From contig OY720634.1 in the NCBI GenBank assembly GCA_963169105.1, positions 111,908,281-111,972,280 of the forward strand: a stretch of DNA of 64,000 nt, read 5' to 3'. The position numbers and the translations under genes were made by a program. The notes under the pieces were generated by a model. The model saw only the letters and a list, made by a program, of their open reading frames with translations, had not been told where the DNA came from and ran no database searches. Positions 59,650-64,000 of the stretch are shown in pieces (positions within the stretch are counted from its first letter, which is position 1; every line of letters starts with the position of its first letter). The DNA comes from Ceriagrion tenellum. Taxonomy: Eukaryota > Arthropoda > Insecta > Odonata > Coenagrionidae.

Positions 59650-59778
59650 GTATAATTTTAACGATAAAAAAATAAAAGTTGACTCTTCTAAAAAGTAACG
59701 GTTAAGTTAAATAGTTAACTATATTTTTAACGATTAATTTTAATTGTTAATTTTTTAAATCGTTAATCCCAACTGTGG
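59650..59778 (+). repeat. GTTAAC-rich direct repeat, copy 2
   Basis: Second copy. The spacer of about 240 bp is unrelated. Dense TTAACT/GTTAAC motifs recall subterminal repeats of DNA transposons. Confidence 0.8.
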
Positions 59779-60090
59779 TCCTAACTCTCTTCATCCCATC
59801 CATAAACCCAATGCCCTGTATTCCCTTTCCCGCTTACCCATCATCCTCCCCTCTAGCAAGACCTTCAGTATCCCCTTCCATCCCTTTTTTATTCTTTCAA
59901 CAACCTACTCTGCCTTCCCCAAATTTCCACAAGTAATGTCCTTTCCCAACCATAACGTCGAGCACTTCCTCCTCCATCTCCCTTCCCATCCACCGCTCGT
60001 TTCCCATTCTCCTCCGCACTCGCATTTCTAATGCCTGCAGCCTATTCTTCATCTTCCTTCCTCCGAATCCACGATTAAACACCACACAGC
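59775..60090 (-). mobile_element. LINE family B C-terminal remnant
   Basis: The minus frame reads NRLQALEMRVRRRMGNERWM, then EEEVLDVMVGKG, a diverged family B 'RLQAFE-WVWRRM...EEVL-MVGE' block. Further on are GKRERGR and GFMDGMK-like codons. Confidence 0.7.
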
Positions 60091-60091
60091 G

Positions 60092-60245
60092 CCAGGAATA
60101 AGGCCATGGACCACATAAAGAAGGAAAGTTCAGAGGAAGAAATACCAGGAGGTTAGGGAACTAGCGTTAAATAGGGATGAGAGGTGGGCTGCAGTCAACC
60201 AATCTTAGGATTGAACAACCGATGGTCATTGCACTTTAAGTTTCT
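60092..60245 (+). mobile_element. LINE family A 3' end
   Basis: GCCAGGAATAAGGCCATGGA...GGGCTGCAGTCAACCAATCT-TAGGATTGAACAACC, the family A terminus, placed head-to-head with the family B remnant. The last 150 bp only. Confidence 0.8.
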
Positions 60246-60249
60246 CGGT

Positions 60250-62280
60250 TGACAGAGGCTGTCACTATTTGCAACATTTAATACATAAGAAGTTTTTTAC
60301 TCGGTCGATAGCACGGTTATAACACGAATGAAAAACTATTAGTTTAGTTTAAAACAAAAACATGACGGGGAGCAGTGTTTACACACCAAACATATTCAAC
60401 AAAGAAGCAAAGTGATTAATCACACACATACCTCGCTACCTAAGTAACAAGACAAATGATTTCATTACACTTGAAGAAGACAAGAACCTTTCGGGTGAGA
60501 GTTATGACACCCTCCGTGCATACATCAATCCTTGTTTGTATGCTTCTTTGTCCTTTTATAGCGACACATTTCTCGCATTAGATTTCCATGTCTATCTACT
60601 GAGCCTGGAATATGACGTGTCCTAAATAAATGAATGCGAAACTCTAAGCGTGCATCCAGCATTACCATCGAAAATAAATATGGATATCCAAAGAGCAAAA
60701 GAAGAAAAATATAGGAGAGCAGAGAAGAAGGCTAGCCGAGAAATGTTGATACCGGCGTATTTTGTCGTACCGACCGGACAGTATTCAAGGACAAAACGTT
60801 GGATAGCAAATCTATACGATTATGTAAGACACAACATATATCATCCGATTGGTAGGTATCAAAATCGATAACCTCCAAGGGGCTTCCTCAGAGCATATAA
60901 CATTCCAGCTGCGAGGGGAAATTTATCTGCAGGAGACTTTGAGGGGCACACGCTAATTATATTATCACCATGAGACTTTCCTCTAATAAATGCAGCAGTA
61001 CGACCAGTGTTATCACGGAAATCACACATGCAAGCAAAATTTAAGGAATATGTCGCCTAATTGCCACAATTCTGTCACAAACGTTACTAAAACTGAATAA
61101 CATGATGGCGTTGAGCGAAGTGCATGCGTCACATATCACGCATTATGATAGCTAAAGATTGAGCCAAGCCGACTGTGACCTCCTTGAGACCCGCCTAGCC
61201 TTATCGCGCGTACTTAAGACGCCAAATGTAGCTAGAAACGGGCCCCAATGACACGAGAGTTGGCGCTTTTCATTCTTTAATCTCAGTGCTCCGAAACTAT
61301 GCAACAGCGATTCATAATTATTAAACCAAGCAATTTGGCTTCGATGGTGAGCGGTTCGTCAAAATGGGGCCACTTTAGACGCTATTACATTTGATATGCA
61401 AAAAAGACCCTGCTAGACCATAGACCGTTAGTAGTCCAACTCGTAGAACTTATATAATTAGACCGAGATTTTTGAAGACAAAAAAAGATTTCAAAGCTTT
61501 GGCACTAATATCTTAGTGGTTTTATTTTGTGTTTTGGGGAAGGGTTTGTAGCGTACTTCAAGGCACATTGCGGCACATGTGTGACTCTACCGGGAAACGA
61601 GGTAAAGAAGTAATCGAGAAGAGAGGTAGAGTTCAACAGATGTAAGCGCATTGCAATGGAGGTTCATTGTAATGAACAACAACACAATCACAATCTTCAT
61701 TAAGAGAGGTAGTGTTGGTTCAACTGATGGTACCAACCATTTTATAGAGAAATATGTCTGGAAGGAGGATTTAAGTGCTTATTAAGCGTGCATTTTTCAG
61801 TAACTATTAATTCCTGCTTCATTAATATCACCCGGCTACCTAATCTTCGGGTAATGAATATTCCCTCGGTATAAAACTGAGACAAATACGCTCGACAGTT
61901 TGAGGCTTTTGTGTAATGCACTTATATGAATGGAAATATAAATATTTACTTAGTTTTCCACATAAATTTTATTTTCCAATACTAGAGTTTCGTCGCGTCG
62001 CAATATCGACAAGTCAGGACCTGAAATTATAATTCACGCTGACATATAATCCTTGAAGTAGAGAATATGATCCTGTGGAAAACCATGTTTATCTTTTTAT
62101 TCCTGATGCAATGTTCTACAATCAATTGTACTCACGTCTATACCAGCAGTCTCGCGTAAATTTCTTCACTCTAATTCTCAGGTAGCATCAAGCCAGCGTA
62201 ATGGCTACGTAAGCTTACAGTTAACAAATCAAAGGCTGAAAAACGAGCTTTAGTGTTTGAATGAAGTGGTGAAACACGGG
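60250..62280. other. AT-rich non-coding stretch
   Basis: No supported gene. A 73-codon Lys/Arg-rich frame at 60650-60871 has no family features. Confidence 0.4.
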
Positions 62281-62284
62281 AGTT

Positions 62285-62342
62285 ACTCCACAAAGGAGCT
62301 TATGGGAAACTAGCTTATGGGAAAAGGAGCTTATGGGAAAAG
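62285..62342 (+). repeat. Three short repeats of AGCTTATGGGAAA
   Basis: GGAGCTTATGGGAAAC, TAGCTTATGGGAAAA and GGAGCTTATGGGAAAA occur in a row, the last joining the truncated 5' end of LINE B. Confidence 0.9.
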
Positions 62343-62775
62343 CTATATGGAGCGTAGTGTTGTATGGTGCAGAAACGTGGCCCCTCAGAAAGGAGGAAGA
62401 GAATAGGCTTCAGGCATTTGAGAGGTGGGTGTGGAGAAAGATGGATAAGGTTAGGTGGACGGAAAGGAAGAATATTGAGGAAGTGCTTGAGATGGTGGGC
62501 GAGAATAGGAAACGTCAGAATGAAATCCGGGATAGGCAGGGTAGATGGCTGACGGATGTAATAATGGGCGATGGGTTGCTTAAGAGTGTGATAGAGGGAA
62601 GAGTGTTGGGCAAGCGGGGAAGGGGAAGGTATCATGAATGGGATGAAGAAGGATATATCGTATGCTGAGCCGAAAAACGATATACTAGAGGGAGATAAGC
62701 CCCTGAATGTGTAGAAAACCGGGAGGAGTTCTCTGACATTCAACAAAACCTACCTTTACCGGTAGAAATATTACA
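62333..62775 (+). mobile_element. LINE family B, best-preserved C-terminus and 3' end
   Basis: A 111-residue frame encodes AIWSVVLYGAETWPLRKEEE, NRLQAFERWVWRKMDKVRWT, EEVLEMVGENR, GRWLTDVI and GKRGRGR, in the usual order of a LINE ORF C-terminus. The end is followed by the 3' sequence shared with 1-165. 5'-truncated. Confidence 0.9.
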
Positions 62776-63179
62776 AAAAACTCCATAAAGTTAACCAAAT
62801 ACACAGAGGAGATCGGAGAGCAAAGCGATTACACAGAATAATCAGTTTTAAAGCTCTTTTGTAAGACACTTAGCCAAAAAACACCGAGAGCGACAGCCAT
62901 AGAAAGCACGCAGCGGTTACACCCGAACCGAGAATGGAGCTTGTTCTTGGAGTCGCATGCCAGTGGCTTTACCAGCCTGGTTGGTACGAAGCTCGTGGAC
63001 GTGGAATTGAAGAGGAAGACAGTCGGCCGTGTCGGACGAAGATCCGGGTCGAAGAAGAAGAAGGTCGGGAGAAGATGAAATGGAAGTAAACGGAATCAGT
63101 GACGTCCCTTCCACGGGGTCCCAATGGATATCCCCTGGCGTAGTATAAATCACCCACTCCACTCTTCAACATCACTTAC

Positions 63180-63466
63180 GACGCATTCGATTTGATCGTA
63201 AAATTGAGGTTGCCCGAGATTTAAGGTTTTCGTCCAATCTTTCTTCTATAAAGCGATTCACAGAATAGACTATGCTCCGCTCCCATACAATCTGTCCACT
63301 TTCATCAAAATCAATAACTGTTACGAATCCTATTCTTCCACGGAAAAATTCGCCGTGATCAAGAAGAAATGACAGTGAGTAATACACAGTTGAATTGACA
63401 AATTGAATTAGCAGTCGATAATTTTTACTGTTTAAATCAAAAGCAAAAGTTTCACGGAAAACCTCA
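63180..63466 (-). CDS. Internal coding exon of an unrecognised minus-strand gene
   Basis: The acceptor TTTTCTTTTGTTTATGCTTGCAG has a strong polypyrimidine tract, and the exon ends at CGTC|GTAAGTGATG. The 287-bp exon has one leading base, 95 open codons and one trailing base. The peptide begins EVFRETFAFDLNSKNYRLLI, includes VNSTVYYSLSFLLDHGEFFR, VTVIDFDESGQIVWERS, and ends with a basic tail SRATSILRSNRMR. It reads as a compact globular domain of alternating beta-like and helical segments. No repeat similarity was found in the window, and codon usage is mixed. The open frame continues upstream of the AG into the pyrimidine tract, so a longer exon is possible. Family not recognised, and other exons lie outside or were not found. 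Confidence 0.55.
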
Positions 63467-64000
63467 CTGCAAGCATAAACAAAAGAAAATAACAACATCA
63501 ATAGGTGGGTATTGTTCAAGGGTGCTTTGACGTGCCATTCCAGAGCGATATGTTCCTGGCTATCCCATAAATGTAAAGGAAGGTGGATCTTAGACCTAGG
63601 AGTGATGACTGTCTATGTAGGATGGAAGAATTCCCAATGAGATATACAAAAGGGCGTTCACAAGGGTAGTAGCATCAGTCAGCCATTCCCCTCATCCGGA
63701 TCAGATAAGACAATTTCGAAGCGACCAAAGAACTGCAATTACTCAAGCTCAACAGTTTTATAACCTGGTTCTCAAAAAACGTTTTGCGGATCGGATGTAT
63801 TTCCATTCCCATAAAATCTTTCTTTTTCGAGAATTTACGAAAACATGTTTGATAACCAAAGCCGAAAATGTTATCATTGGCAAAATAAAATAAGTAGCGC
63901 CATTATTTAGCGTACTCAGGTCTTCGCTGATCTTTGGAAACATTTAACTCATTCCACATCATATACATCAATGCACTGAGAGGCGAAATTTCCACACTGG

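Noticed and set aside
1..64000. CRISPR arrays, operons, rRNA or phage modules
   Set aside because: No regularly spaced short repeats, ribosome-binding-site/ORF arrays or rRNA-like sequence were seen; the DNA is eukaryotic in character.

Overview
The window looks like arthropod, most likely insect, nuclear DNA. It is AT-rich, has no operons, and carries no long open reading frames. It is crowded with decayed LINEs, Penelope-like elements, tRNA-derived SINEs and DNA-transposon remnants, and shows canonical GT-AG splice signals. I cannot name the species. The repeat mix and low gene density suggest a large insect genome.

Genes. Only scattered exons can be supported. (1) A strong first coding exon lies on the minus strand at 42270-42968 (233 codons, starting Met-Met-Met). 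It sits in a CpG-rich block, has a TATA-like box about 60 bp upstream, and ends at a clean CAG|GTCAGT donor. (2) Two small minus-strand exons lie at 31389-31454 and 7485-7563. Both have a polypyrimidine tract, AG acceptor and GTAAG donor, and both encode hydrophobic, membrane-like peptides. Their phases match each other but do not join directly to the 42.9 kb exon, so at least one exon is missing if all belong to one transcript. (3) A second minus-strand gene is represented by an internal exon at 63180-63466 (95 codons). (4) A weak plus-strand first-exon candidate lies at 46476-46511. None of the protein families was recognised.

Mobile DNA. Three LINE C-terminal/3'-end families recur. 'Family A' is at 5.0-5.6, 17.7, 24.9, 33.1, 51.8, 58.4 and 60.1 kb. 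'Family B' is at the window start and at 7.3, 26.9, 36, 46.3, 52.3, 59.9 and 62.5 kb. Other reverse-transcriptase pieces are at 2.9, 5.8, 13, 14.6 and 27.5 kb. Penelope-like elements are recognised by one GIY-YIG endonuclease fragment (11.1 kb) and by several terminal hairpins carrying 'GAAAC' motifs. DNA transposons include a TTAA-flanked piggyBac-type MITE (9919-10491) and a 1.28-kb Tc1/mariner-like element with 407-bp terminal inverted repeats and a broken transposase remnant (15715-16996). Two tRNA-derived SINEs are present, one nested in a LINE. A roughly 700-bp inverted duplication (24.7 and 32.8 kb) is nearly identical, including its LINE remnant and flanks.

Non-coding structure. GC-rich blocks lie at about 8.2-8.8, 25.6-26.5, 42.2-46.5, 47.7-48.6 and 55.6-56.1 kb. 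Repeat-free blocks with homeodomain-like TAATTA cores (12.2-12.8, 28.1-28.3 and 57.0-57.4 kb) are candidate regulatory elements. The window is best read as introns and flanks of one or two large split genes on the minus strand, filled with layers of retroelements.
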